From Dichetophora obliterata (lineage: Eukaryota > Arthropoda > Insecta > Diptera > Sciomyzidae), in NCBI GenBank assembly GCA_963920525.1, contig OY986437.1, forward strand, positions 115,436,715-115,500,714: a stretch of DNA of 64,000 nt, in the 5' to 3' direction. Position numbers and translations under genes: made by a program. The notes beneath the pieces were generated by a model. The model worked only from the letters and a program-made list of their open reading frames with translations. It did not search any database and had not been told where the DNA came from. Positions 22,681 to 34,700 of this stretch are shown in pieces (position 1 is the first letter of the stretch; each line of letters starts with the position of its first letter).

Positions 22681-24059
22681 CCATTAATACAAAACATTCC
22701 CAAAAATTCCCATTTGCATTATTTTTATTATTTAAAAAGCATTTTATTGGTTTTCAAAATTATAGTTTTATTTCAGTAATTTTATCATCAGCTATGTCCA
22801 TCTCGTTCAAAAATGTTAAATGATGATATTATATCCCAGGCTCTATAAAAAATAGCATTTTTCATATATGATTAATTTTATTTTTAATACCTACCTTTTA
22901 GTTGTGGCAGAGAGTGAAAAAATATTTTATTTTCTGAACAAATATCAAATACATAAATCAATGAAACATAAATAACAAACAATTCGTTCTTAGTAAGTGT
23001 TTTTAAACAAAGTATGTGAAACCAACACCCACCCCCCAAATCAAATTGTATTTTTATATTTATAAAATCATTTTAATATGTCATGTTAATACGTTCGTAG
23101 TTGTTTTAAAGATTGTTTCGTTTTACTTTTCTATTTAAAAATGTGCGTTTTAATTTTTGTATGGCGTAAAATGTTTTTAAAAATATTAATTTTACTAAAC
23201 GTTTGTAAAATTTGCGTTTTTGATTTTTTTTTCTCCGTGTACTTTTTTCAGTCCGGGTTGTCTTTTGTTGTATTTTTACTCCTTTTTCGACTCTACATAT
23301 ATATACAAAGTGTGTATAAAAATAGCTATTAGCGTGATTTAAGCCGACTAACGTCAGAACTAGACGAATTAAAAAAAAAAAAACAATTACAAAAAATTAA
23401 TTTTTGAGATAAGCAAATCTTAGCAGCCGATTTGTAGCCGATAGTAGTAAAGTTTACTATTAGATCCTGATTCATGCTGGATATAAGTGTGGACAATAAA
23501 ATACTAAAAAAAAATCTGAGAAATTGGATTAGTAGTTTTTCTTTAATCGAAGCAACCAGCTCACAAAACAAGGTTTCGAGATAGTCCCGCTATAATTTTG
23601 TAAACTGAACAACAAGAGTGGAACTAGAGTGGCCGAGGTAGCACCGCGACGGTGGCCATTTGACCGATATTTTGTTTCATGCATAATTGATCCATGCCAT
23701 TTTTATCATAATAAAGAGAAATGACAATAACTTCCTAAATAATTTGTGTTTTATTCAAAATCAACATCGGCCCTTAAAATTTAACCACACTTTAGAACTA
23801 AAAAAAAAAATTTTGATCCAAGTCTTCAAGCTTTTTAGTACTGGAAAATTCTTTAAAATATTTCTTTTTATTGTAATATAGGGCTTGCCACAATTGTACA
23901 TCGGGTGTCTTATTTGTCGGCAATATTGTTATAACAACTGTTAAGTAAATCATTAGCAAAGTACTCAAATATTTACATGTCACCCTTTTTTTGACCGGAT
24001 CCTAAAATCTAATCTTAAAGTTGGTTACAAAAAAGTCTATTATAATTTAGAATATGTCT
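22681..24059. other. AT-rich region, unassigned
   Basis: Mostly A/T sequence with short chance ORFs. Around 23,600-23,800 the sequence is denser ('gtggccgaggtagcaccgcg', then 'aacatcggcccttaaaattt') and looks like the degraded end of some transposon that I cannot name. No LTR partner for the BEL element upstream was recognised. Confidence 0.35.
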
Positions 24060-25561
24060 TATACGTGCTTAAGTTTGATTTGATCTTTTGTTAAAACTAG
24101 CTTAAACTCGTTGCTGCCACTCTCCCGTCGCCAAACGCCCATATAATATTCAGCACAATCATAAAACTTTTCTCCCGGCGAATCAGAAAAGGTAGTTTTC
24201 ATTTCTAAAATAAAGTTCAAGAACATTTTGGAAATTTTTAAAGCAAATTTGTTTATCAACCGTCAATATTCATTTGCGTAAAAAAAAATGTGATGTCTTT
24301 ATCTGCGGTTCAGGGAAATAACGCCCAAAATGAAATAAAGCACAAAAATTTTCCATACAAATTTGGACGTTATTTCATAATGAAATAAGGCGGTATCACG
24401 CTCCCTTTTCTGATTCTCCTGGAGAAAAGTTTCACAATTGGGCCTTACCACACTTTCCCACAGCCCACTAAAATTCGGAGAGCGAATAGAAATTAAGAGA
24501 AAATTAAATTCTTTGGAGGAACACTCGTCGAATATTATGGCCTGTGACGCTGTATCCACCAAAAGATCTTCTAACTGCTTCAACTTTCTTGAGGCACCAA
24601 TAAAGTTAGTAGCGTTGTCACAGTATAAGACAGAGCTTAATCCACGTCAAGCGAAGAACCGTTTTAGCGCTGAAAGAAAAGCAGATGTACTTAAGTCTGA
24701 AAAAACTTCGATATGACAGGCCTTCGATAAAAAAAAAATAAAAATTGCAATATTTAATTGTACCCCTTAATTTATAATGAATTGATATTTAACCTGCAAA
24801 GTCAAGTCTAGCTCTTTCGAAAGGTCGAACGTTTCCTGATACCCTGGAGGCGGGTAGATCATCCATGATATGTGACACTTTTTTGGTTTTTGTTGAAAGC
24901 GAGGAATACATAACCGAACTATCTTTCTCGTTACATTTCGATGGTTATAGCTTACTAGTCCAATCGTAACCTTGTGGTCCCCTTGTAATAATTAAGGGTG
25001 CTTCGAATCAAATGGAAAATCAGACTTCGAAATTCGTCCACCAACACTTAATATGGGTAAAGGACCACTGTTGTGTATAAAAGAAGTTGGTTTCGGATTT
25101 TATATTAGTATTGTTTAAGTATTGTTGAAGGCTTAAAATAATATGGTTCAGGTCTTCTCTTAGCTTTGGTTCGTTACGCTACAAAATTGGAGCTAATGAG
25201 CGAGTGTAACGTGAAGCTAACGATACATAAAAGCAAACACTCTTTGCATCTTCCGGCAATCATTAAAAAACTTGCAATTTACATCTGCGTCCTCGTTTGG
25301 AGTAAGACCTGTAGCAGTAAGGCTAAAAGTTACTTTCTGTGCTTCTAATAGATTGTCAATAGATGTCACAAGTGATCTTTGAGAAGGCCATTCCTCTATT
25401 GGCGCGTTTTAAAAAGCAGGCTCCTTTTCCACAACTAAGAATCAGCCAGCTCTTTAGGCATCATATCCCGTGAAACTTCGAAAGTTCTCGAATTTTAGCC
25501 ACTCGATAGGCCACAAATGTAGACCACCGCTGCAGGTGATGCTTTCCAGTTTAATACAATT
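24060..25561 (-). pseudogene. BEL/Pao pol: RNase H end and integrase
   Basis: Minus-strand landmarks: a CIKLES block then FVAYRVAKIRELS (25,560-25,480, end of RNase H); KMQRVFAFMYR (~25,215); a GGRISKSDFPF then KHPLIITRG block (~25,060-24,990); IMDDLPASRV then RPFERARLDFAG (~24,870-24,800, entry to integrase with the first catalytic Asp); IEVFSDLSTSAF and CDNATNFIGASRKLKQ (~24,715-24,590, second Asp); and NFSGLWESVV (~24,480, near the catalytic Glu region). Many stops and frame changes are present, plus an AT insertion near 24,730-24,800. Confidence 0.8.
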
Positions 25562-25571
25562 GAAGCACAGC

Positions 25572-26969
25572 CGTGTGTTGCGTCCTCCCGTAGGATGCAC
25601 GTAGGTCCTAGTCGTGGCCCTACTTGTCAGACTGGGAACTCGTCCCAAATCCTGGTTATACTCGCTCACCTTATTTTATTAGGCATGGTGTGCTATGCCG
25701 GTCAGTAGGCAGCCGTGAGGTTGCCGGCAAATTACTCACCGTGGTTATCCATGTGTGCTAGATCCTCCGGTCTGGCTAATTTTCTGAATAAAAGACTTTT
25801 TTGGGTCCAGGTTCTACCTCTTGCTCACACTTAGTGACTGTGTTTTTATTTGTAGTTAAAATGCTACTTTTGGTTTTACAATTTTAAGTTGTAACCACAC
25901 CTTGTCGTCGTGAAAATATAACTACTTATTCTCTTCAATATACTTATACTTAACACCTCGGTTTTTATGATAATAAGCTGTACTCAGCATTTGTGCAAGA
26001 TGCGGAAGGCAATCATGCGCAATAATTAGTCTTAGTTTTTTATCGTAATTATTGAATTCTTAATCTTGTTTACAATTATTTCTTCATACGTAATTTCTTA
26101 ACTCTAAGTTACAATTAGGAAATATTAATCTTGTATTTCCTGAATTCTTGGCCTAGGTTATATCTGACTCAAGAATTTACTCTAGTTCCATACAATTAAT
26201 TATTCTTTAAAATATACAGACATTCTTAAAGTAAACATTTTTATTCATTCTTAATTTCTACGCACATACTTATTTAATAGTGTGAAGTGTAGACAAACAA
26301 ACGTACAAACATGTTCAGTGTGGGAAAATTGGGTCATATTTCCCAAAGCACTGAATCCAACAATAAAATATTATTTAAAATATTTTACCTCTGTTTTTAA
26401 TTGCATGACGACAAAAAGTATGCATGCTAATTACAACAATAAAATACAATTTAAATTATATAACCTCTACGTTGGTTGACTTGCCGGAAATGCATTGTCA
26501 GCATTTTTGGCACTAGCCGCACATAAGTAAATTGTTGGCTTTATTTTATTGTCTTTAAATAAAATGAAAACTGATCGCCCAGTTGTTGCGGTAGATCAGT
26601 GTTCATTTTATTGTCTTCTTTTGTTTTAATTGACTGGCCTTGGCATTGATTTCATATAAAAGTGCCACAATGCAATGAATGTTAATCGCTCGCTTAGTTG
26701 TTGCGGTGGATCAACTTTCATTGCCAGCACTTGGCCACTAGTAGAAAGACAATATTTTGGGGAATGCCTCGTTGTGAGTCACAACACGCGAATAACGTTT
26801 TAAGCGACAAAAAGTAAATTGCTCACAATACGTAAAAACGTTTTAAATGCAGCATAAAATTTCTAGATACTTGTTTTTAATACATTATGAAAATACTTTA
26901 GTAAATAAACTGTTTTAGTAAAAAAAAATTTGTTTAATATTAATAATAGCTGAAATAAATAGCTGAATA
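25572..26969. other. Interior of the family G insertion, unassigned
   Basis: Non-coding sequence. Two ~40-bp blocks containing 'agttgttgcggt' lie ~113 bp apart (26,581 and 26,697). At 26,778-26,805 'cgcgaataacgtttt' followed by 'aagcgacaaaaag' matches the inner part of family G termini, suggesting a second nested end. No gene seen. Confidence 0.4.
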
Positions 26970-28556
26970 AATTGGGGTCGAATACTGAATTTTGATGCTG
27001 TGCGACCTATAAATCCAAAGCTGCTAGATATCCCAAATTTGGGTTGTATGGGAGGAGCAATGCCCCCTTGACCAACGTCTATTATATGTGATCAATGAAA
27101 CTGAATGTGTAAATAAAGGTCAAATACGGAATTCCGACGCTGTGCGACCTATAACTCCAAAGCAATTCGATATCGCAAATTTGGGTCAAATAAGAGGTCC
27201 CTTGACAAACGCCCATAAAATTTAAACAATAAAATGGCATGTGTACATTTCGTTTGAGCGTACTTTTAACAAATCGTATTTATAGCATTTGTTATTGTTC
27301 AAACCATGTGACTGTCGTATAAAAAAATTGTGCAACCCTGTGATGTATGTGATTATGCGGCTGTAAACAGAGCATAAAAATACGAGGTACAAAAAACACG
27401 TCCAAGGGCTGCTTTTATTTCCGCGTGCCTGCGTATTTGCGTTTGTATGCAAAACAACAGCAAGGCAAAATGCGCTTTCGTAAATTGGCGTACAAATGGC
27501 GGATCGTACAAATGGCGGACCAGCGTATTCGAACTGTGAATGGCCATATTGAGATGTTTTAATGTTTGTTTGGGCTGGTTCTTAAGATGATCTAATGCGG
27601 AGAAAGTGCGAAAAAGCTGTAGTAGCTGAACTCTATATGTATTGCATGTGTCAAATACTGCGTTCCGACGCTGTGCGACAAATAACTCAGAAGCTATTCG
27701 ATATCGCAAATTTGGGTTGTATGGGAGGTGTCACTCTCCCTTGTTCAACGCCCAAAAAATGTTACCAATGAATGTGCATGTGTAAATTCGGATCGAATAC
27801 TGAATTCCGACGTTGTGCGACCTATAATTCCAAAGCTTTTCGATAGCACAAATCTGGGGTGTATGGGATATGCCAGTCCCCCTTTTCCTACGCCCATTAA
27901 ATGTTGTTAATGAAACTGCATGTATGAATTGAGGTCGAATACTGAATTCTGACGATGTGTTACCCATAACTTCAAAGCTATTCGATAGCAAAAATTTTGG
28001 GGGACGTGAAACTCCACCGTTTCCAACGCCCATTAAATGTTATTAATGAACCTGCATGCATAAATTGATGTCGAATACTGAATTCGGATGCTGTGTGAAC
28101 TGTAACTCCAAAACTATTCGATATCGCAAGTTTTGGTTGCATCGGAGGTTCCACTCCCCCTTGTTTCACTCCCATTAAATGTCATCAGTGGAACGACATG
28201 TGAAAATTGTGGTTGAATACTCGAAACAAATCCACTGCCAAAATTTTAGCTCCATCGGACCAGTAATTTCGAAGTATCTTTTCTTAAAAGTAGGCATAGC
28301 TATGTGGGACCACGCCCATTTTAAGTATAGTTACCGATAAATTTTAGTTTAATACGACAAAAACTGTCTTAAATATAGTATTTTTATAGATTTGTGGGCT
28401 GTAAAAGGGGGTGTGGCAAATTTTAAATATGCCTATATTGTTCGCATAAGTGCAAGCAATAAGTTGACAAAGTTTTATCGCAATCGGATGAACGGTCTTT
28501 CACCGCATAGCGAACGAACAAACAAACAAACATTCATTTTTATATATTAGATATAA
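26970..28556 (+). repeat. Family A, second copy with at least five ~140-bp monomers
   Basis: Monomer starts (gtcgaatactgaattc-like) occur near 26,976, 27,117, 27,646, 27,791, 27,932 and 28,069. The family A tail ('accacgcccattt', 'aagggggtgtggca') follows from ~28,240, then 'cgaacaaacaaac' and a final TATATATTAGAT. One monomer is interrupted by a family B copy (~27,236-27,645). ORFs over this block are incidental. Confidence 0.7.
27236..27645 (-). repeat. Family B copy 2, inserted into a family A monomer
   Basis: 27,255-27,425 is the reverse complement of the 15,185-15,370 repeat ('tatagcatttgttattgtt', 'ccatgtgactgtcgta', 'atacgaggtacaaaaaacac'). The remainder up to ~27,645 is not found elsewhere in the window. 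The family A period is broken exactly here. Confidence 0.5.
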
Positions 28557-28845
28557 GAAGCATGGCAGCAGCAGGAATTTTTGAAAGCTGCTACCGGCCT
28601 AAGCCCCATTTTTGATTTCTGCACATATTTTTATTAGATTTAATAATAAAAAAGGGGCAATAAAAAAGGGGGGCGAACTAAGTTTGGGGCTTTTATGAAG
28701 AAATTAGGTCAAAAAATTGCAGTTCGGGGCCCCTCACCCCTTTTTTTATTGCCTAAAATCTAATAAAAATATGTGCCGAAATCGAAAATGGGACTTAAGC
28801 CGGTAGTAACTTTTAAATATTGCAGCTACGGCCATGATAATAAGG
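28557..28845. repeat. Palindromic repeat with ~110-bp arms
   Basis: The left arm (~28,575-28,680: 'gctgctaccggcctaagccc', 'cacatatttttattagattt', 'ggcaataaaaaagggg') and the right arm (~28,735-28,830) are reverse complements with few changes. The spacer is ~55 bp. This is a MITE-like hairpin; termini not defined. Confidence 0.65.
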
Positions 28846-29152
28846 TCTTTACTTCTTCTAGAAAGGGGCGGGGCTTCGCCCACTTTTAACATGAAGCGAC
28901 TTCTTTTGATACCAACACCATACGTACCAAATATAATCACCCTTTGGCTACCATTGCCTGAGAAATGAGGATTTAAAGTTTTGTTTTGTATGGGCGTGGC
29001 GCCTCCCCTTTGTGTACTCACAACTTTAAATAGCCTATACTTTTCTGAACATTTTGCAGAAAACCCCATCAAAATCGGATGAGCGGTTTGGCAGCGCATA
29101 ACATACGAACAAACCAACAAACAAACAAATATTAATTTTTATATATTAGATT
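28846..29152 (-). repeat. Family A-like tail fragment
   Basis: Contains 'gggcgtggcgcc', 'atcggatgagcggt' and a terminal run of 'aaacaaacaaa' with TATATATTAGAT, as in the other family A tails. The apparent 124-codon minus-strand ORF is not supported as a gene. Confidence 0.45.
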
Positions 29153-29985
29153 GGTTAGTAAATTAAGTATTATTAATGTTTAAAATGAAAAAACGTTACA
29201 TATTCAAAACACATTGGTTGTTAAAACGTTATTCCACGTTGCGAAGCAGAAAGTGCGATGGCTTTTAAAACGTTATTCGCGCAATTAAAGCATACGAATA
29301 CTTATTTGATTGGATCCTTTTCGTTTAATGAAGTGTAAATGATAGAAATGAAAAGTTTATTTATGAAAAAAACCATTATATATTTGTTTGCTTTTGAACA
29401 AAAAACTAAAATTTTTCTTTTCGAAGAACTGGCATCGTATAATTTACCAGTTTTGAGTTATTATGGAGTTACCTCGCACAATTCGATTAAAGATGTTTGT
29501 TCATTTTTTTTTTATAGAATTTAAAATAATGTTCCTTTATTGTACTTATGCTGAATTTTTTTTGTAAAAAAAGAAGCATAGACAATCACAAATCTATATA
29601 ATAACAATTCAATTACCTAAAAACGTAATGTGAACTTACAACGTTATTCCATTTTACCTGCTCTGGAGCGTTTTTTCGGAAGCATACTATTTTTTCTTAA
29701 AATATATTCATTACTACAGTTCTTCAATCTTTTATTATAAGTCTCAATTCAATTTTCAACATTGGACTTCCTCTGTGTGCCTCTGTTGCAGTTATCAATT
29801 ACATTAGATAATTCAACTCTAATAATTTTGTTTATAACTTACAACGTTCTTCCACTGACTGACACTTTTTTATTACTTTTTGATAGCGATAAGGTGTATA
29901 TTTTTGGCTGATTTGGTGTTAAGGCAATGTAAGAGAGTCATGTTAACGGTAGTTTGCAATAAAATCGGTTTTGCGAAAAGTGGCT
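29153..29985. other. AT-rich interior of family G insertion
   Basis: Non-coding. Several family G-like strings (aaaacgttattcc or aaaacgttattcgcg) occur near 29,225, 29,265, 29,640 and 29,840, suggesting repeated or nested element ends. Confidence 0.4.
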
Positions 29986-30013
29986 TTTGCAACGTTATTC
30001 GCTGCTGTGCTTC

Positions 30014-30749
30014 AATTGTTAAATCAGTCCAAAAATACACACTTTAAACGCAGGTTGAGAGACATGGTCTGATTCTATTTACAAATTGAGTTAATTGAAG
30101 TGCGGCTTGAAGCTCTAAGCGGGGCAAAGAGTACAATTTAAGAGGTGCAATGCGAGATTTTGAGCTTATAAGTTCAACGGAAATGTTGCCAAATGGATCA
30201 ACAGCTCTTGCATAAACTACGCAACCGAAAGCCCCGTAAGAAGCGTCTGAAAATCCATGCAGCTCTACCCAACTTACATTCAGACAGCGTATAATTGACC
30301 GAGGGAACTCTATGTAAAAAACAGCACCTAGTTACTTCTACTTTTTTTCATTGGCAGTGTAAGTCTTAAGGAAGAAATTCGTCCCACTCCAGCTTTAGAG
30401 ACCACAAAAGTTGCATAAATATTTTTCCCAAAACTATAACATGGTTTAATAGTCGTAAAGGATAAAAAAGCTCAGCCAACTCGGATAAGACTATCCGTAA
30501 ATCTAATTAATATACTATATCTAATTAGTATACATAAATCTAATTAATATGTCAAACTGATCAGGTTGATCATTCAATGAATAACTGGAGATTGATTTAC
30601 ATGATGCGTCAAAGACAACCCCTAGTTTGGTCGAAATGCTATTAGGCCTTAAAACAGAGTGATGCGGCACGAAGTATTTTATTTTCGAAATATCTTCAGT
30701 ATTATTCAATTCTTCAAGATTTCCTACAGATTGGTATTTTTATAGAAAT
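30014..30749 (-). pseudogene. BEL/Pao pol: RT C-terminal half and RNase H start
   Basis: On the minus strand: KIKYFVPHHSVLRPNSI and LGVVFDASCKSIS then SLND (30,709-30,540), the RT entry block typical of Pao; LLNHVIVLGKIFMQ then LWSLKLEWDEFLP (~30,450-30,360), the RT thumb/connection; VELHGFSDASYGAFGCVVYA (~30,265-30,210), with the RNase H catalytic Asp; SKSRIAPLK and LPRLELQAAL (~30,160-30,090); and FWTDLTI at the insertion junction. Stops and frame changes present; the RT palm motif is not recognisable. Confidence 0.8.
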
Positions 30750-31023
30750 GAAGCGTCGCCGCGAATTACTTTGTAAGCGAAAAACGAATCAAACATGTTT
30801 ATTTTTGCTGACTACCGTTAAAAATACTTTGACGTGGATCTGGATATTTTTTATTTTTATATTCAGACCAATTTCTTTACAACGCTTACACCAATAAAGA
30901 GGAAACTGAAATCAAATGCTCCTAAGTGCGCCATTGAAAATATTTTTTTAATTCCGGAAAACTTATAATTTTGTCACTGTAAGCGACAAAAACTTATAAT
31001 TTTGTTATTCGCGGTGACGCTTC
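30750..31023. mobile_element. 274-bp MITE of family G, perfect AAAT duplication
   Basis: Starts GAAGCGTCGCCGCGAATTAC and ends with the reverse complement of GAAGCGTCACCGCGAATAAC. AAAT flanks both sides (30,746-30,749 and 31,024-31,027). It lies inside BEL coding sequence. Its interior ('gaggaaactgaaatcaa', 'ctaagtgcg', 'aattccggaaaactta') recurs at 52,025-52,140. Confidence 0.75.
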
Positions 31024-31027
31024 AAAT

Positions 31028-31386
31028 GCTATATATTCGAATTTCAGGTCCCCATTTTTATTTAGCCTTTTCTCAAGATTTAAAAATCGTTTAAATGCTA
31101 TTTTATAAGACTCTCCAACATAGTTTCCGAAGTCTTTAAGTGGTAATCTCAAAATATATCGTCCTGACTCTGTGCGTCTTACAGCATTAATGAAATAATC
31201 TTCACATAATTGCTCATCTAGAGTTAAGCCAACAACTACATCTAAGCCATCCTCGCTCTTCCAAAATGTCTCCACTAATTCCGTTAGCTTAGTTTTATCC
31301 CCTGCTGAACTACTTATCATAACTGAGTTTAAATTTGCTGCATCAGTCCAACTTAACAGACAAAATTTTTTAGAGCACGGAAACAC
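31028..31386 (-). pseudogene. BEL/Pao pol: protease-RT junction region
   Basis: Minus-strand frame with KLTELVETFWKSEDG, GRYILRLPLKDFGNYVGESY, FKRFLNLEKRLNKN and KFEYIAFEASPR. This is the conserved stretch before the RT palm in Pao elements (FW..E, GRY.V.LP, RF..LE.R). It ends at the AAAT of the MITE insertion. Confidence 0.8.
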
Positions 31387-31401
31387 GGATTTTTTGTACT
31401 T

Positions 31402-33825
31402 TCGCTACGGAGAAAAGAACTGGTTCTGAACCTATAACGTGGTAGGTCCCAAAGGGATAGGGACCAGTCCCAATTCTGCCACAAACATATGAAACCAACC
31501 GGTCACTTTTACATAGTGTTGCCATAGACAGGGGTCAATTGCCACCTGCTGTATCACCTTGGACCGGTCCAGAAGAGTAGATTGGTGACCTGTTTTAACG
31601 AAAAGAAAACCGGCTCAGAACCTACCACGTGATACGTTCCCAAGAGACAAGAACCTTTCCCAATTCTCCCACCAACATATGAAACCGACCTGTCACTTTT
31701 ACATGGCGTTGTCAATAACAAGGGTCAATTGCCACCTATTGCATCACCTAAGTAAGACCTGTCCAGTGATTGGACTCGAAAAAACAAAAAGTGAAATCTG
31801 TCCAGGAACAGGCACAAAAAACCTGTTCCGAAACGAGTTTTATCAGACCTATTTTGTGATAGCTGTCCATTGGAGCTTTCACGGAACCAATCATTCAAGG
31901 GCAATTGATTCTGTTTTTTTCGTAGGGTTATTATACTCTAGGTCAGTCATTTGAAAACTACTACGAATTTTTCAGTGCTCAATTTTAACACCTTATTAAA
32001 TGGAGTATCGTGATATCTCTGGCATTACCATGAAATCTAATTTGTCAGAGATACTGGTAAATACTTTTAAGATTGATAATTATAAATTGAAAATAAAACT
32101 CAGATTTTATTATTCACTAATTATCTTTATCTTTATTTTGTGAATCTTAGTAATAGACTGAGTTTAACTTACTACTAACAGAGATATATAAAATAAAATA
32201 AGTGTAATACGCGGGTGTCTCAAATTAATGTATTGTGCTCCTTATGCAGAATCTTTTGGGTGGGAAAGAAAGTGACGCAAAATTCGTATAACACTTTCTT
32301 TCCATTGCTATTGGTTCTAAATTATATCTTTCGTTTTTTCTTTTTGTTTTCACTTGTGTGGATTATTGATTGAAAAGCATATCCCTACGGGGAAAGCAGA
32401 GTCAATTGCCCTTAAAAGACTGGTCCCGTGACAGCTCAAATGGACAGTTATCACAGGATAGGTCCAATATAACTCGTCACGGAACAGGTTTTTTGTGCCT
32501 GTTAAGGGACAGGCTTCATTTTACTCCATGTTGTGTAAAATGGCCGATTTTGAATGACAAAAGTGGAGACAGATCTAATAAAACTCAAAGCTGTATTCGT
32601 ATTGTGTGAAAATTCAAAGTTTAAAAGAGATGCCTTTATCTGCTATCTTAAAAATGTAGAAACAGCAGAAAGTAGAAAATAAAAAACATGTAGAGGATAA
32701 AGATAACTTATAAAACTTCCAGCAACAAAGCGCTGTCCTTACCACCTCCTACAAGGAGAGGCAATAGAATACTTCAGCTTCTTGCATTGTATCTTGTGCA
32801 TCAAATGTCCTATTACAAGTCAGCCACTGGCAGCCCCGTTTACATTTAATATGGCCATGTCCAAGCCAAGTGCATTGGCGCAGGATAAAGTTTGTGCACC
32901 AATAGCTTAGCTAATATCAATAAGATCGATGTATTTTAGCTACTTGCCAGACACCTTCAGAACATTTTGTCAAAACGTCCACATACGAGTAGGCAACCGG
33001 GGTTTAAGATTATATTCCTTAAGAGAATATTCGGAGGCAAGTATAACAGAGGCAGCGCCATTTCAAATAGTCAAAGCAGTGCCAACGGTCACCATGCCGT
33101 TCTTCTTGAACTACGAGGCAAATTATCCAAGCACTCGGCTGTTGTATTTAGTCTGGCATTTTCATCGACAGCGAATTCAAATTCCTGTTGATCCTTTTTC
33201 AAATGCTATTGCGAGCTTAACACAAATTCATCCACAAGAGCAGATTTTATATTGATCTGCCAAATTCTCTGCGGTAAAGGAACATTGGCAGCTTGCAACA
33301 CCAATTGATAAAACCTGTTCAATGGCTATCCTCTACATTATAACATTACCATGTTGCGTGCCATAAATGGCGTTAGCGAAAACACTTAACAAAAAAGTAA
33401 AACTTTTCACAAGTTTGATTATTAATTAGTTCATATAAACAAAAAATTTGATGTCGTTGAATACAAGTTGTCAATTTTTAAGTTAATCAAAATATTCATT
33501 GGATTTAATTTGTTTAAAAATATATATTAAATTAAAATAATATTTTACTAAAATGTAAGCTTTGTGTAATTTCATAAAAATATGGGAAGTTGTGGGTGGG
33601 ATCTCAATAGGAAAGGTCACAAATCTGTTTTTCTAGGCTGGTCACTGGACAAGTTTAAGGTGATGCAGCAGGTGGAAATTGACTCCTGTCAATGACAACG
33701 CCATGTAAAAGTGACCGGTCGGTTTCATATGTTGGTGGCAGAATTGGGACCGGTCCGTATCCCTTGGGGACCTATCACGTGATAGGTTTAGAACCGGTTC
33801 TTTTCCCCGTAGGGATGTTCCTTTA
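31402..33825. mobile_element. Foldback-type element with long composite inverted arms
   Basis: The left arm from ~31,402 ('ctacggagaaaagaac', 'cacaaacatatgaaacc', 'cggtcacttttacat') is the reverse complement of 33,615-33,825. The left arm is itself duplicated at ~31,597-31,770. A second pair (~31,790-31,900 and ~32,400-32,540, with 'aggcacaaaaaacctgttcc') folds inside the first. The outer sequence CCCTACGGGGAAAAGAACC is also present at 32,383. It separates BEL protease from BEL RT. TSD not clear. Confidence 0.65.
32640..33600. other. Core of the foldback element, GC-richer, unrecognised
   Basis: From ~32,700 to 33,330 the sequence is less AT-rich and both strands have moderately long frames (for example 108 codons at 32,929-33,255 (+), or a minus-strand frame with KKDQQEFEFAVDENARLN broken by stops). 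It may be a decayed coding segment captured or carried by the element. I do not recognise the product. Confidence 0.25.
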
Positions 33826-33829
33826 CACA

Positions 33830-34700
33830 AAGTTGCCTGCACTTTTTTCTTTAGGTCAGTAAGTGAACGATTGGTTAATTGTGTAAGCGTGGATTCGTTT
33901 GCAAAATTATGTGTACGCTCACTTTTCTTTCCATGGAATTAAGTGGTTTCGAAGGAATTCACTTGAGCAATCTGTAAGCAACTTTAATATTGATTTAGTA
34001 TTGCTACACAAATTGAAGCTTAAAAAGAATTTTGGTTATTTGTAATTTATTATTGCCACACAAGTTGTGACTAAAAAGAGTGTGACATGTTTGTGACATA
34101 ATAGCAAACATGGTTTTTGTAAAGTGTGCGGTAGAATATACTTTGAATTATGAAAAGTACATTCTAGTGGGGGATAATTTATTAGTTATGGGTAGTGTTA
34201 CAGGCTGTATTGTAACCGTAAATCTCGACCAAATACGAGTTGATGCTTTGCCTTTTATATTGGTCTTAGATTCACTAATACCACTAACAACAACATTTGC
34301 AGGTTTAACCATTAACTTTAAATTCGCCGCTAACTCTTCTGTGATAAGGTTAAGCTGACTTAATAAATCTAAGAGAGCACGACATTTCACAGGGTGCCCC
34401 TGTTTATTTTCCACAAAAAGTACAACTGTCGATAGGAAGTTTCTTGCATATGAAGGGAGCAGAGCAGCATTAATAGACAACATTGATGAAGTTGAAGAGT
34501 AAGGTATTGGTATTGCTTCATTCATAGCATCTTTTTTAATTCTCTGTGTAAGAGATTTTGATGCAGCACCTGATAGCTCTCACAACGGTTAACCTTGCAC
34601 TCTCTTTTAAGGTAGCTTTTTTGAAGACACAGTATGCAAACGGAAAGCTTTTTGCCTTAAAATATCTTTGAATTGGTGTAAGACTTAAAAAAGTATCGCA
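33830..34700 (-). pseudogene. BEL/Pao nucleocapsid and protease region
   Basis: On the minus strand a degraded Cys-rich nucleocapsid stretch near 34,690-34,560 leads into a 125-codon frame (34,525-34,148). It contains PVKCRALLDLLSQLNLITEE, the Pao aspartic-protease block normally reading CRALLDSGSQ.NFITE. The active-site D-S/T-G appears here as D-L-L, so it would be inactive. The region below 34,148 has no recognised motif. Confidence 0.7.

Larger units (their letters stand above)
25562..30013. mobile_element. 4.45-kb insertion in BEL with GAAGC-type termini (family G)
   Basis: The block starts GAAGCACAGC (25,562-25,571) and ends GCTGTGCTTC (30,004-30,013). These are perfect 10-bp inverted termini flanked by AATT on both sides (25,558-25,561 and 30,014-30,017). 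It separates two halves of one BEL RNase H domain. Just inside the right end is GCAACGTTATTCGC, a motif shared with other family G copies at 30,750-31,023 and 56,548-56,572. No transposase is recognised; it contains several further repeats. The superfamily is not identified. Confidence 0.65.

Noticed and set aside
27353..29120. Minus-strand ORFs of 100-124 codons
   Set aside because: They cover family A monomers and tails; peptides repeat with the monomer and have no domain.
32929..33255. 108-codon plus-strand gene
   Set aside because: No recognised domain, no start context, and competing frames on the other strand; kept only as an unassigned core of the foldback element.
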